A DNA stretch of 64,000 nucleotides from Paraburkholderia phytofirmans OLGA172 (lineage in GTDB: Bacteria; Pseudomonadota; Gammaproteobacteria; Burkholderiales; Burkholderiaceae): NCBI RefSeq assembly GCF_001634365.1, contig NZ_CP014579.1, positions 1,922,001 to 1,986,000 on the forward strand, given 5' to 3'. Shown piece after piece: positions 1-8,611 of the stretch. Each line of letters opens with the position of its first letter. Position 1 is the stretch's first letter. The position numbers and the translations under genes are program-made. Below the pieces are notes generated by a model. The model was not told the DNA's origin, made no database searches, and worked only from the letters and a program-made list of their open reading frames with translations.

Positions 1-318
1 CGCGCCACTCAGTGTTGCTTCCCGCAAGGCGATCACCTCCCGGCGAACGATATCGAATCCGTCCAGCTGGTTAATCGCGCTCATACCCAAAGCAAGCGAC
101 GCCGGCCCGAGCTTGTAGCACCCTGGCTTTTCGTCCGTCGACGCAAGCCCGGTTCGCACCAGACTAATCATGTAGTTGCTCGTCGCGCTCGGCGACAGTT
201 CGGACAACGCAGCAATCTCCTTGAGCGGGAGTGCTCGCTCACTCGTCTGCAACGCGGAGAGGATTCGGAACGCAATCTCGACAGACTGAATGCCGCGCCT
301 CGCAGTCACATTGGTCAT
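1..318 (-). CDS. IclR-family transcriptional regulator (N-terminal part, cut by window edge)
   Basis: The first 106 residues are visible; the rest lies left of the window. They form the winged helix-turn-helix of IclR regulators (about residues 9-75): QSVEIAFRILSAL opens the domain, then KEIAALSELSPSATSNYM as the recognition region and the GCYKLGPASLALG wing that is diagnostic of the family. The effector-binding domain is missing only because of the window boundary. IclR proteins commonly control aromatic-acid catabolism, which fits the neighbouring genes. The ATG at 316-318 begins MTNVTARRGIQ. Inverted repeats lie just upstream at 411-449. Family call is firm; the target is not known. Confidence 0.88.
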   Translation of the reverse strand, partial: MTNVTARRGIQSVEIAFRILSALQTSERALPLKEIAALSELSPSATSNYMISLVRTGLASTDEKPGCYKLGPASLALGMSAINQLDGFDIVRREVIALREATLSGA

Positions 319-613
319 TTTTCGGCCGTATGGAAGTCACAAAAAATCACCGCCCCGGGTTTCTACGGACGGTCGCCATGTTGACACGTCTAGGGGTGAC
401 CCCAATAGTGTTCAACATAAATTATCTCATTCATTATTGTTGAATTCAACACCGGCAAGCTGCGACGATCAGGGACAAGCGATCTGCTGGAATAAACGTC
501 TGAATTTTTCAGCCTCTCATTTCATCAGTAGTACACATTTTTTGCCATTCCTTTTATTCAAATAACTTCTTCGGAAGAGTAACAACCGGGTCGAAGACAA
601 GGCATGGCAATTT
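319..613. other. AT-rich intergenic region upstream of the IclR gene
   Basis: No convincing gene. The stretch is clearly richer in A+T than its surroundings and holds the promoter region of the IclR gene. It ends where the decayed chemoreceptor sequence begins. Confidence 0.5.
411..449. promoter_or_regulatory. Inverted repeats, candidate IclR operator
   Basis: TTCAACA (411-417) is repeated inverted as TGTTGAA (438-444), and the right copy continues into the perfect palindrome TTGAATTCAA (440-449). The repeats lie about 95-130 bp upstream of the IclR start codon in an AT-rich stretch, the usual position for an autoregulatory or divergent site. The sequence pattern is observed; binding by the IclR protein is inference. 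Confidence 0.45.
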
Positions 614-898
614 TTGGACGTACGGTGGCAGGCGCGATCGTTGCAATCCGCGATTACGCATGCATCACAGATGGTCAGCGAAATTACGGCAGCCTCTGTC
701 GAGCAGAGTCATGGCCTGGAACAGGTCAATCAGGCAGTCATTCAGATGGACAAGATCGCGCAAGCTAACGCGGCGCTGATCGAACAGGCTACGCCTGCTA
801 CTCAACTACTTGAGGAACAGGCAAACACGCTTAAAACGACCGTGTCTTCGTTCAAGCTTTTTGATGCGAACGAGCCGATGCTCGAAGCAAGGTCCTGA
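614..898 (+). pseudogene. Remnant of a methyl-accepting chemotaxis protein (C-terminal signalling tail)
   Basis: From about position 655 the translation carries the conserved end of a chemoreceptor signalling domain: MVSEITAASVEQSHG, then EQVNQAVIQMD, NAALIEQ and LEEQANTL, ending FKLFDANEP. Full chemoreceptors of this class are 500-600 residues with sensor, membrane and HAMP regions, but only about 80 residues survive. No sensor domain, membrane segment or convincing ribosome site precedes them. The 3' end is intact. It is best read as debris left by a deletion at the edge of the catabolic island. Confidence 0.8.
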
Positions 899-1142
899 CT
901 TCACTGGAAAGACGTATCGCCGGGAAGTTGCCTTCATCGACGGTCGCAACCAATGGGTGCAATTGATCTAAAGAAATCCTGCCTGATGTGGGATAGCACC
1001 GGCGCTTGACTACCTGGACTCTGCCGCGATACCGGAAACGCGGCAGCGCGATCAATCATCATTTCCAGTTCCGCAAGCGCGCTAGCCGAAGTCCCCTCTC
1101 CGCGCTCGCAGACCGTCACCATGAAGGCCGAGTTCGCGGCGT

Positions 1143-2123
1143 TCAGGCGCTTTCCTTCCCGGTCGCCCTCAGCGCCGCCAGCCGCGGGAACAGCTTCAGC
1201 GCATTATCGGCCAGGACCGCCCGGCTTTCGTCGCTGTTCAGCCCCGCGCCTGTCTCGACCTCATGGCGGCAAGCGACGGCTAGATCTCGGCGAAGATACG
1301 GATAGTCGGAGCCGAAAAGCACCTGGTCCATGCCGACTACAGAACGAAGCATCTGCAGGACAGCTGGCTGCCACGACACCGCCGTGTCCCAATAGAGCCT
1401 GCGAAGCGTGTCCGCAGCGGTCCCGCGCTCTTCACCACCGGGGATCACACTCATCTCGTCGACGACTGAAAAACGCGCCGCCAGATAGGGAATCGTGCCG
1501 CCGGCGTGAGAAATAATGTACTTCACGTTCGGGGTGCGTGCGAAGGTATTGCCATAGTGGAGTTGCGCCACCGCTCGCGTCGTGTCAGCAGTGAAATCGA
1601 TCAGCGTATCCGGCAGTCCAAGGCTGCGGGCGGCGGCGTCTGGGGACGACGTTGGGTGCACGAAGACGACAGCGCCGCGCCTTTCCAACTCGTCGAACAG
1701 CGGACGGAATCGCGTATCGCCGAGATAAATGCCGCGCGCATTGGAAAAAAGGACGACACCATCCAGCTTAAGAACGTCCAGAGCGTATTCCAACTCGCGC
1801 AACGCACCGTCGACATCGGGCAACGGCAGTGCCGCGTATCCGCCGAAGCGGTCGGGACGCTCCTGGATCAACTCTGCCGACAGTTCGTTCACGCGGCGGG
1901 CAAGATCGCGGGCGGCGGCATCATCGCCCATATGGACGCCTGGCGTGCTGATGGATGTAATCGCAACGTCGATCCCGGCGTCATCCATGAACGATAGCGT
2001 GGACTCCTTCGACCAGGGCGCGGGCACGATGCCGCCGACGGGGCTGTGCGCGTCGTTCGTTGCGCGCCAGAAGACGTCGGGAAGGAAGTGGTGGTGAACG
2101 TCGATAGTGAGGGACATGGTCAT
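1143..2123 (-). CDS. Amidohydrolase-2 family metal-dependent hydrolase/decarboxylase (ACMSD-like)
   Basis: A 326-residue TIM-barrel protein of the PF04909 family, which includes aminocarboxymuconate-semialdehyde decarboxylase and several nonoxidative aromatic decarboxylases. Expected metal ligands are visible: the HxH of IDVHHHF (H10, H12), H156 in VFVHPTS, H206 in IISHAGG and D273 in FGSDYPY. It is the last gene of the minus-strand series that begins with the gamma-resorcylate decarboxylase at 11075, but it is separated from the porin by about 300 bp. It is only distantly similar to that decarboxylase, so the substrate may be another hydroxybenzoate or a ring-cleavage product. Family is firm, reaction is open. 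ATG at 2121-2123; MSLTID three residues in could also start. Confidence 0.85.
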   Translation of the reverse strand: MTMSLTIDVHHHFLPDVFWRATNDAHSPVGGIVPAPWSKESTLSFMDDAGIDVAITSISTPGVHMGDDAAARDLARRVNELSAELIQERPDRFGGYAALPLPDVDGALRELEYALDVLKLDGVVLFSNARGIYLGDTRFRPLFDELERRGAVVFVHPTSSPDAAARSLGLPDTLIDFTADTTRAVAQLHYGNTFARTPNVKYIISHAGGTIPYLAARFSVVDEMSVIPGGEERGTAADTLRRLYWDTAVSWQPAVLQMLRSVVGMDQVLFGSDYPYLRRDLAVACRHEVETGAGLNSDESRAVLADNALKLFPRLAALRATGKESA

Positions 2124-2132
2124 ATTCCTGCG

Positions 2133-2240
2133 TTAATGGACAGCCTTGATCAGTTCGGCGGCGCGGCCGCCAATCATGAAGGCCGGCGCATTGGTCCGAC
2201 CCGAAATGATCGACGGCAGTTCAGAACTCGCTATCGGCGC
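2133..2240 (-). pseudogene. Remnant of a GMC-family oxidoreductase (last ~32 codons)
   Basis: Read on the minus strand, an open stretch ends at the TAA at 2133-2135 and translates to SSELPSIISGRTNAPAFMIG followed by GRAAELIKAVH. This is the characteristic C-terminus of choline dehydrogenase-like GMC flavoproteins (S-x-x-P-x-I-x-x-x-x-T-N-A-P-x-x-M-I-G). A stop codon at 2241-2243 interrupts the frame and nothing recognisable lies further upstream. The gene has therefore lost more than 90% of its length. It is another sign of deletion and rearrangement here. Confidence 0.7.
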
Positions 2241-2422
2241 CTATGCCGCGCAAGTGGCATAGGCCCGACCAGTCCCTGCACAATACTATACATATGGAAA
2301 GTATAGAGTCAAGGTATGTCGTAACACAGGAATTAGCGACGCATGGTCAGAAGGCGCAGGGCCGCCGCCTCGGCGACCGGCCCAGGCCTACTGTGCAGCG
2401 GTATCGAGCGGCCACGCACCAT

Positions 2423-3574
2423 TTAGAACAGGTGGCGAATACCCACCATCGCGCCGGTTTGATCCACGCCGGGCAACGGCGTCGAAGCGGGCGGGACCAC
2501 ACCACCGTCAATCGAGAACGCTGCGTTGCGCTGATTGAACACACGCCCTGCAGTGACGTACACCGAGGTGGCCTTGGAGAAAAAGTACATCGCGCGCGCT
2601 GCGATCACGGAGCCCCCTGCGGCGTGGCCGCTCACGGTGATATGGCCGAACTGTGCGTCAAGAGCAATATCCGGAAGGGGAAGATAGGAGCCACCGACCC
2701 ACCAGTAGTTGCTGGTCGCGTCGAAAATGGCCGGCGTCTGCACGCCGTGATTGATCCGATGAAGGAATCCCGCGCCCAAGGTCGAGTTGCCAAACTTCAC
2801 GTAGCCATCGATGACGGCGCGCGTATCGGTTTGCGAGCTATGCGGCAGGGGCGAGCCGGTGCCGCCCCCTCCATAGTTGCGATCGACGGCCGCCGCTACG
2901 CCCCATTTCCCCGCGTCATATTTCACCATGCCAGACATTGCCTTGCACGCTCGCCAGTCGGTCGGCGACTGGCCGGCGCACCCTCCGGCCGGCGCACTAT
3001 CCACCGCGTCGCGTCCGAGCGAATATGTCACGGCCACGGTCAGGCCCGATGAGGTGAAGGTGTAGGCGATCGCATTGTCAACGCGCGGCTGGGTCAAGTA
3101 GGGATCCAGATCGGCAGCGGCAAAGATATTCGGCGCCAGCGTGTCGCCCGTTAATATCGCCCAAAAGATTTGCGAATATTGACGGCCGAGGGTCAAGGTC
3201 CCCCACCGCCCGGAAAGCCCGACATAGGCCTGCCTGCCAAACAGACGCCCCCCTTGATTCAGCGTCCCCTGTGCTGGCGCAAAGCCCGACTCCAATACAA
3301 AAATCGCCTTCAGACCACCACCCAGATCCTCTTTGCCACGGAGACCCCACAGTGATGGCAGCGACGCCGTGAGAGAGGGCATGTGCACTGAACTGGATTT
3401 TTGAGGACCGACGTTTGTCACATATTCAACGCCGGTGTCGATGACCCCATATAGCGTGACAGAGCTCTGCGCATGCGATGCGCTCGACGCAAACGCCGCA
3501 AGAAACGAGAATGCCCACCCAAACACCTGGCGCCATGAATGGCCACCTCTGGCCCGATTCAACTGTGAACTCAT
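2423..3574 (-). CDS. Outer-membrane porin (Gram-negative Porin_4 type)
   Basis: A 383-residue trimeric porin of the betaproteobacterial OmpC-like family. A signal peptide occupies about residues 1-35 and is cleaved before QSSVTLYGVIDTG, the standard first beta strand. Further family landmarks are the SLWGLRGKEDLG segment, GRQAYVGLSG..GTLTLGRQYS and the terminal GAMVGIRHLF with C-terminal phenylalanine for BAM recognition. GGAGAC lies 8 nt ahead of the ATG. Porins of this type often accompany aromatic-acid catabolic genes and let the acids cross the outer membrane. A second paralog serves the TetR-flanked cluster at 25586-26686. Confidence 0.93.
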   Translation of the reverse strand: MSSQLNRARGGHSWRQVFGWAFSFLAAFASSASHAQSSVTLYGVIDTGVEYVTNVGPQKSSSVHMPSLTASLPSLWGLRGKEDLGGGLKAIFVLESGFAPAQGTLNQGGRLFGRQAYVGLSGRWGTLTLGRQYSQIFWAILTGDTLAPNIFAAADLDPYLTQPRVDNAIAYTFTSSGLTVAVTYSLGRDAVDSAPAGGCAGQSPTDWRACKAMSGMVKYDAGKWGVAAAVDRNYGGGGTGSPLPHSSQTDTRAVIDGYVKFGNSTLGAGFLHRINHGVQTPAIFDATSNYWWVGGSYLPLPDIALDAQFGHITVSGHAAGGSVIAARAMYFFSKATSVYVTAGRVFNQRNAAFSIDGGVVPPASTPLPGVDQTGAMVGIRHLF

Positions 3575-3765
3575 TTGTCTGTCTCCAATGCTGGTTCAAT
3601 TTAATAAGTTATGCTGATCTCCGTAACTCACGCTCTGCCCGGACGTATAGGCGAGGCCTTCGTCATCGGTTAGGTACAAGGTCACGCTGTGCTTCCGGGT
3701 GAGGCACCCAACAAGGCGACGGCACACCTGCGCCGTCGCGCGTCGGGCCTGCAACGTAGGGCCGA

Positions 3766-3781
3766 TCGAATATCGATTCGA
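3766..3781. promoter_or_regulatory. Short inverted repeat upstream of the porin
   Basis: TCGAAT and ATTCGA flank a 4-bp centre, giving a perfect 6-bp dyad about 190 bp upstream of the porin start, between the porin and the decayed hydroxylase. A regulator-binding site is possible, but the motif is short and was not seen elsewhere. Confidence 0.25.
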
Positions 3782-3846
3782 TTCAGCCCGGCTCGGTCAG
3801 CGGCGGCTGATCGAATCCGATGCGCGGTTCATGTTGCTATGTCCGG

Positions 3847-4191
3847 TCACCCTCGCGCGCAGAGCCACATATGGGGAAGTCGCGCGCCCGGCCAGGCAGT
3901 GGGAAGATAGGCACGCAGATCGTGCTGCGGGCCGCCCGGCACGTTGTCAATAATGGGTGAGTCCACATAGCGATAGCCCAGCTCTGCGCCGATCATTTCA
4001 TTCGACTTGCGCTGCTCCACGTTCGCCACTTCGGCAAGGTGAGCGCGAGCAGCCGCCCCAGAGGGCGTATCGTCTCCGATCTCCGGGCGCACCTCGGCCA
4101 ACCAGGCGCGGTATCCCAGCGACGCGCCAAGGTCGATCGCAAACGTCAGTCCTACCGGTCCGGCTCCGACAATGATGACTTGAGTATCCAA
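3847..4191 (-). pseudogene. Internally deleted FAD-dependent aromatic hydroxylase
   Basis: The 114 residues join two distant parts of a PheA/TfdB-type flavin monooxygenase. The N-terminal dinucleotide-binding strand (VIIVGAGPVGLTFAIDLGA) runs into about ten more residues. Then, without a frame change, comes the C-terminal half motif SNEMIGAELGYRYVDSPII followed by WPGARLPHMWL. Roughly 350 residues that would contain the FAD GD motif and substrate domain are absent, and the C-terminus is cut too. It is not closely matched to the intact hydroxylase at 17314-19068, which lacks the SNEMIGAELGYRY segment. It is a deletion relic of a second hydroxylase. Confidence 0.8.
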
Positions 4192-4282
4192 ACCCGATCT
4201 CCTGTTTCTATTTCTTGTCTACCAGACGCAGCTTCAAGGCTGTGTCATATTCAACTCGCCCCCGATCGGGGGCGAGCACACA

Positions 4283-6511
4283 TCAGACGAGACTTTCGAG
4301 AACTTTGGCCGGCACCATAGGCAGATCGCGCATGCGGGCACCGCTTGCATGGGCCACCGCGTTCGCTAGCGCGGCGGCCGTCGGGCCGAGCGAACATTCG
4401 CCTGCGCCCAGGGAAGCCGCATCCGGAATGTCCAGCAGCACCACGTCGATCGGGGGCACCTCGGCGAAGCTCAGGATTGGGTAGTCCTGCCAACCACGCG
4501 TAGTGATTTCGGTGTGATTGAACATGACGCGCTCCTTGAGCGCCCAGCTCAATGCCTGGACGATGCCACCCTCGATCTGATTCTTCACACCGTCAGGATT
4601 GATCACGCGGCCCACGTCAATCGCCGCATTTACCTTTGTCACACTGACCAATCCCGTGGAGCGGTCAACGTGCACCTCGACGACGATCGCCGCGTACGCC
4701 CCAATGTTTTTGTAACGGGCATACGCGAAGCCGCGCCCGCGCTGCCCGTCGCCCTTCAACCCGGCCTGCCATCCGGACTGGCCTGCCGCCTCCCGCACCA
4801 CGGCAATCGCACGCGGATCACTGAGGTGCGCGAGGCGAAACGCAACCGGATCGACATTTGCCGCGAGCGCCAGCTCGTCCATGAACGACTCGATCGCAAA
4901 TACGTTTCCGTAAGCGCCCAACGTGCGGAGCGAACTCGTGCGAATCGGCGAGTCCAGCAGCAGATGGTTCGTCACTCGCTTGCGCGCCAGATCGTAGAGC
5001 GGCACTGCATTGCGGTCGCCATTGCCGTATGGCTGTGGAATCGGTACGGGCGCCGACGGCTGAAAGGGCTTGGCGAGGTGCCACGCGGCCAGCAGATTCA
5101 CCCCACCGGGTTGGCCCGGCCGCATTGCGTGCGAATTGCTCCATACCTCATAGTTCCAGTCGACAATGCGGCCTTCCCTGGAAAGGGCCGCCTTGACCCG
5201 CATCACCATGGCTGGACTGATTGGCGCCCATGCGAATTCGTCATCGCGCATCCATTGAAGCTTGACCGGCCGCCCCGCCACCTCACGAGCAAGCAGCGCC
5301 GCGTCCAGCGCCACATCGTCAGCACCATTGTGGCCGTAGCAACCCGAACCCGGCACGTGCACCACGTCGACCGCGTTCATGGGCATTTCAAGCACCGTAG
5401 CGAGATTGCCGCGCAGCGGAAACGCGCCCTGCGTATGAGACCAGACGGTCATGTGCCCGTCCTTGAGCAGCGCAACGGAACACGACGGCCCAATTGACGC
5501 GTGGGAAAGGTAGGGGCGAGAGTAAGTAGCGTCCAGTTGCGTCGCGCTATCGGGCGCGGGCGTATTCTGTCCCGATTCGCCAACCACGGCATCTTCGCTT
5601 CGCCAGCGTTGCAATGCCGGCTGGAGATGGTCCACGTCCGGCAACGCGACATAATCCGCACTCCACTGCGCCGCCTCCTGCAACGCACGGCGCGCGGCTA
5701 TCGCCTGCTCTTCGCGCTCGGCGACAACACCGAGGAAGTTGCCATTGCGAACAACGGCAACGACACCCGCGAGCGCCCTGACCGATGCATCGTCGAGCGA
5801 AACCAGCTGCGCGCCATACCTCGGAGGCCGCACGATGCGGCCGAAAAGCATGCCCGGCAGACGCATATCCTGAACGAATGCCGCACCACCGGTGAACTTT
5901 GCCGGCAAGTCTATGCGCGGCACTGACTTGCCGACCAGCTTGTATTCCGACGGACGCTTCGGCGTGGCGTCCGCGGTCACCTCGCGCGCGAGAAGCTCGC
6001 GTTCGTCCCTCACGATCTCCGCGTAGGTCATGCGGCGGCCGTCGGCGGTCAGAATCACCCCGTTCTCGACGCGAAGATCAGCCGCCGAAGCGTTGAATCG
6101 GTGGCCTGCCACGCCAAGCAGGACCGCCCTCGCCTGGGCCGCGGCAGCGCGCAACGCCGCCCCGCCTTGCTCGACCGACTGGCTGCCGAAGGTATAGGTC
6201 TCGTTCGGGCTGCGAGCCGTATCCGCGGAAATCATGCGCACCCTAGCCAAATCCACATCGAGTTCGTCCGCGGCGATCTGTAAGAGCGCGGTGAGAATAC
6301 CCTGCCCCAGCTCAGCCTTTCCCGTGAAGATCGTGACCGTCCCCTGGTCGTCGACTCGAATCCAACCGTCAAGCCTGCGATTGGCGCGAAGATCAACCGG
6401 GAGCCCCGGTTCGGCCCGCGCAAACTCTGAAAATGGCGCCAGCGAGAACGTCGCAACCACCGCCCCGGCCAGCTTGCCGAACGCGCGTCGAGAAAGTCTT
6501 AAGGTGTTCAT
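4283..6511 (-). CDS. Molybdopterin aldehyde/isoquinoline oxidoreductase, large (beta) subunit
   Basis: A 742-residue member of the xanthine dehydrogenase superfamily closest in layout to isoquinoline 1-oxidoreductase beta (IorB). The chosen start at 6511 gives MNTLRLSRRAFGKLAG, a twin-arginine signal ending near ARA, so the enzyme is predicted to be exported folded with its cofactor. Landmarks include TIFTGKAELGQGILTAL, the GSGCYGHNGADDVA molybdopterin loop and the C-terminal GAGECSLGP carrying the catalytic glutamate. Its ATG overlaps the stop of the small-subunit gene by four bases (ATGA), so the two are translationally coupled. Likely substrate is an aromatic aldehyde or N-heterocycle; not decided by sequence. 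A longer reading frame to 6682 only overlaps the small subunit. Confidence 0.88.
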   Translation of the reverse strand: MNTLRLSRRAFGKLAGAVVATFSLAPFSEFARAEPGLPVDLRANRRLDGWIRVDDQGTVTIFTGKAELGQGILTALLQIAADELDVDLARVRMISADTARSPNETYTFGSQSVEQGGAALRAAAAQARAVLLGVAGHRFNASAADLRVENGVILTADGRRMTYAEIVRDERELLAREVTADATPKRPSEYKLVGKSVPRIDLPAKFTGGAAFVQDMRLPGMLFGRIVRPPRYGAQLVSLDDASVRALAGVVAVVRNGNFLGVVAEREEQAIAARRALQEAAQWSADYVALPDVDHLQPALQRWRSEDAVVGESGQNTPAPDSATQLDATYSRPYLSHASIGPSCSVALLKDGHMTVWSHTQGAFPLRGNLATVLEMPMNAVDVVHVPGSGCYGHNGADDVALDAALLAREVAGRPVKLQWMRDDEFAWAPISPAMVMRVKAALSREGRIVDWNYEVWSNSHAMRPGQPGGVNLLAAWHLAKPFQPSAPVPIPQPYGNGDRNAVPLYDLARKRVTNHLLLDSPIRTSSLRTLGAYGNVFAIESFMDELALAANVDPVAFRLAHLSDPRAIAVVREAAGQSGWQAGLKGDGQRGRGFAYARYKNIGAYAAIVVEVHVDRSTGLVSVTKVNAAIDVGRVINPDGVKNQIEGGIVQALSWALKERVMFNHTEITTRGWQDYPILSFAEVPPIDVVLLDIPDAASLGAGECSLGPTAAALANAVAHASGARMRDLPMVPAKVLESLV

Positions 6512-6972
6512 CCGCGCAACTCCGCCGCTGCGCGCTGAATCGCACGGACGATTCGGTTGTGCGCGCCACACCGGCATTTCTGGCCGGCCAACTCGCGCCG
6601 TATGGCCGCCGGGTCCGGATCGGGGATTCGTTCCAGCAGCGCTTTTGCGGCCATCAGCATCCCGCTCGAGCAATAGCCGCACTGTGCGGCCTGCTCAGCG
6701 AGGAAGGCCCTCTGTAACGCATGAAGCCGTTCGCCATGGCCCAGGCCTTCGACAGTAGTCACCTGAGCCGCGCCTACCGCACCGACCGGAAAAACACATG
6801 AGGGCGTCGCATCGTTGCCGACCATGACCGTGCATGCACCACACTGCGCCTCGCCGCAACCGAACTTTGGACCGTTCAACTGGAGATCGTTGCGCAGCAC
6901 GTAGAGCAGTGGGGTATTAGCTGCCACCGTCAGAAAGTGTCGCTTGCCATTCACCGCGATCGAAATGCCCAT
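6508..6972 (-). CDS. [2Fe-2S] small (alpha) subunit of the molybdenum aldehyde/isoquinoline oxidoreductase
   Basis: A 154-residue two-domain iron-sulfur protein. The plant-type ferredoxin cluster is bound by C39, C44, C47 and C59 (FGCGEAQCGACTV..SC). The second, helical-domain cluster is bound by C98, C101, C133 and C135 (QCGYCSSGM, KCRCGAHNRI). Length and spacing match the IorA/CoxS class. It transfers electrons from the molybdenum subunit encoded next to it. There is no signal peptide, as expected if it is co-exported with the Tat-targeted large subunit. A 143-bp gap with an AT-rich dyad separates it from the MFS gene upstream. Confidence 0.93.
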   Translation of the reverse strand: MGISIAVNGKRHFLTVAANTPLLYVLRNDLQLNGPKFGCGEAQCGACTVMVGNDATPSCVFPVGAVGAAQVTTVEGLGHGERLHALQRAFLAEQAAQCGYCSSGMLMAAKALLERIPDPDPAAIRRELAGQKCRCGAHNRIVRAIQRAAAELRG

Positions 6973-7060
6973 GTCATCTCCCTTGAATTCTCATCCCTGA
7001 TGCATTTTTTGTGGATCAAAAAACCGGCGCCGAAATTTTTATCGCGAATACTCTTTTTAT

Positions 7061-7075
7061 ATTAGCAATACTAAT
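7061..7075. promoter_or_regulatory. AT-rich dyad upstream of the iorA-like gene
   Basis: ATTAG and CTAAT flank five bases in a very AT-rich stretch (about 7035-7080) located 90-100 bp upstream of the small-subunit start. The position suggests a separate promoter for the molybdoenzyme pair. This is a pattern observation only. Confidence 0.3.
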
Positions 7076-7115
7076 TTAATGATCGAGATATTCTCGCAAG
7101 TTCGATCTTGACCCG

Positions 7116-8489
7116 CTAACACTCGACGCAATCGATCCGATTTCGCGCCGAAACACGGCTGAGGAAAACAAGCATCAGACACGATGCCAGTGCGGGCACC
7201 GCGGCCGCGACAAACAGCGCGGTGTTCGACCACTGCAGTTTGATCAATTGCCCGGCAACTACAGGACCGATAATTGAACCCGCCCGGCCAATTCCCAGAC
7301 TCCAGCCCACCCCGGTGGCCCGCAGCGAGGTTGGATAGAGCGTCGCGGTCAACGCGTTGACCGCCGGCTGCCCGCCTACAATGCAGATGCCGCTTATCAG
7401 CACGACGGCATAGCGCAATCCTGTTGAGAGATCAGGCAGACCGACGGATGCAACCGAAAACGTCGCCACCAGAAAGCTGAGCGCCAGAACACGATAGAAA
7501 CCGAAGCGGTCCATCAATGGGCCCAACAGCAGCGCACCCGCAGTACCGCCGATCTGCAATGAGGTACCGATGAGCACAGCCGTCGACACCTCGTGGCCAA
7601 CTCGCAAGGAAAGCATCGGAAGCCAGTTCGACAGGAAAAAGAGATCAAGCAGGTTCGCGAAGTTGATACCCCAGAGCAACAGCGTCATCGTGCCGCGGCC
7701 ATGGCGAAAGAGCTCGCCAACTGAGGTTTTCGCTTGCGGCTGCCCGTGAACGGCAAAGCGGGTCGCCGGACCGACCTGGACGTTCGGCGCGATTCGCGCG
7801 AGCCACCGAGCAACCCTTTCCGGGCTGCGCTGCCTGATCACCAGCAACTGGAGCGATTCTGGCAGATACCTGGCCATCGCGACGGCAATGACCAGCGGTA
7901 ATATGCCCCCAACGAGGAACACCGACCTCCAGCCCATCGACGGGAGCAGGGTCGCGCAGAGGATCCCTCCAGCGATTGCCCCACCCGTGAAGCCACACGA
8001 GACCCATGTCATCAGCGACGCCCGATGTTTCTGCGGACTGTACTCGCTGACCAGCGCGATAGCGTTACCCATCACGCCACCGATACCGAAACCGGTCAAG
8101 AAACGAATGACAAGAAACTCCGGCACACTCTGAACCAGGGTGGTACCGAGCATGCATAGGCCATAGAAGACGGTCGCGCCGATCAGCACCGGCCGGCGCC
8201 CCGCGCGATCGGCCATGGCGCCGAGAACGATCGAGCCCACGAGCATCCCCAGCAAGCCGGCGCCGAAAATGGGGCCGAGCTCGGCCGCGCTGATGCCCCA
8301 CGCCCGGACAATCGCAGGTGCGACAAAACCCATTGTCTGCACGTCGAACCCATCCATCACCACCGAACACCCGATCATTACCATGATCCATTTCTGAAAG
8401 GTGCTCAACGGCTGGCCATCGATCAGCGCGCCAATGTCGACGATCGAAGCAGGCGCCTCTTCCACTCGCTGCGCAGTATCAGGAGTCAC
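7116..8489 (-). CDS. MFS transporter, aromatic acid:H+ symporter (AAHS) family
   Basis: A 457-residue 12-helix transporter. After a hydrophilic N-terminus the first helix carries MVMIGCSVVMDGFDVQTMGF with the membrane-embedded aspartates typical of PcaK/BenK-type proteins. The loop 2-3 motif GAMADRAGRRPV and its second-half relative LLGPLMDRFGFYRV are present. The start is GTG (8487-8489) preceded by a GAGGTG ribosome site. It sits downstream of the decarboxylase and aldehyde dehydrogenase genes on the same strand, so it probably imports the aromatic acid they act on, with gamma-resorcylate the leading candidate. A paralog is encoded at 24097-25500. Confidence 0.92.
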   Translation of the reverse strand: MTPDTAQRVEEAPASIVDIGALIDGQPLSTFQKWIMVMIGCSVVMDGFDVQTMGFVAPAIVRAWGISAAELGPIFGAGLLGMLVGSIVLGAMADRAGRRPVLIGATVFYGLCMLGTTLVQSVPEFLVIRFLTGFGIGGVMGNAIALVSEYSPQKHRASLMTWVSCGFTGGAIAGGILCATLLPSMGWRSVFLVGGILPLVIAVAMARYLPESLQLLVIRQRSPERVARWLARIAPNVQVGPATRFAVHGQPQAKTSVGELFRHGRGTMTLLLWGINFANLLDLFFLSNWLPMLSLRVGHEVSTAVLIGTSLQIGGTAGALLLGPLMDRFGFYRVLALSFLVATFSVASVGLPDLSTGLRYAVVLISGICIVGGQPAVNALTATLYPTSLRATGVGWSLGIGRAGSIIGPVVAGQLIKLQWSNTALFVAAAVPALASCLMLVFLSRVSARNRIDCVEC

Positions 8490-8611
8490 TATTCACCTCG
8501 CTCCGTTTGAGCATGAAATCATCTGCCAATGGGTCATTTCTGTCTTCTCAACATTGCCGCCGGGTGACGCGAATCCTTGCCCGTATCCGGCGAGCCCGGC
8601 ACAGCACCTTG

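Noticed and set aside
934..1140. Minus-strand frame downstream of the amidohydrolase reading AFMVTVCERGEGTSASALAE
   Set aside because: It looks somewhat protein-like and could be a gene tail, but it has no start, overlaps the amidohydrolase end and matches no family I can name.
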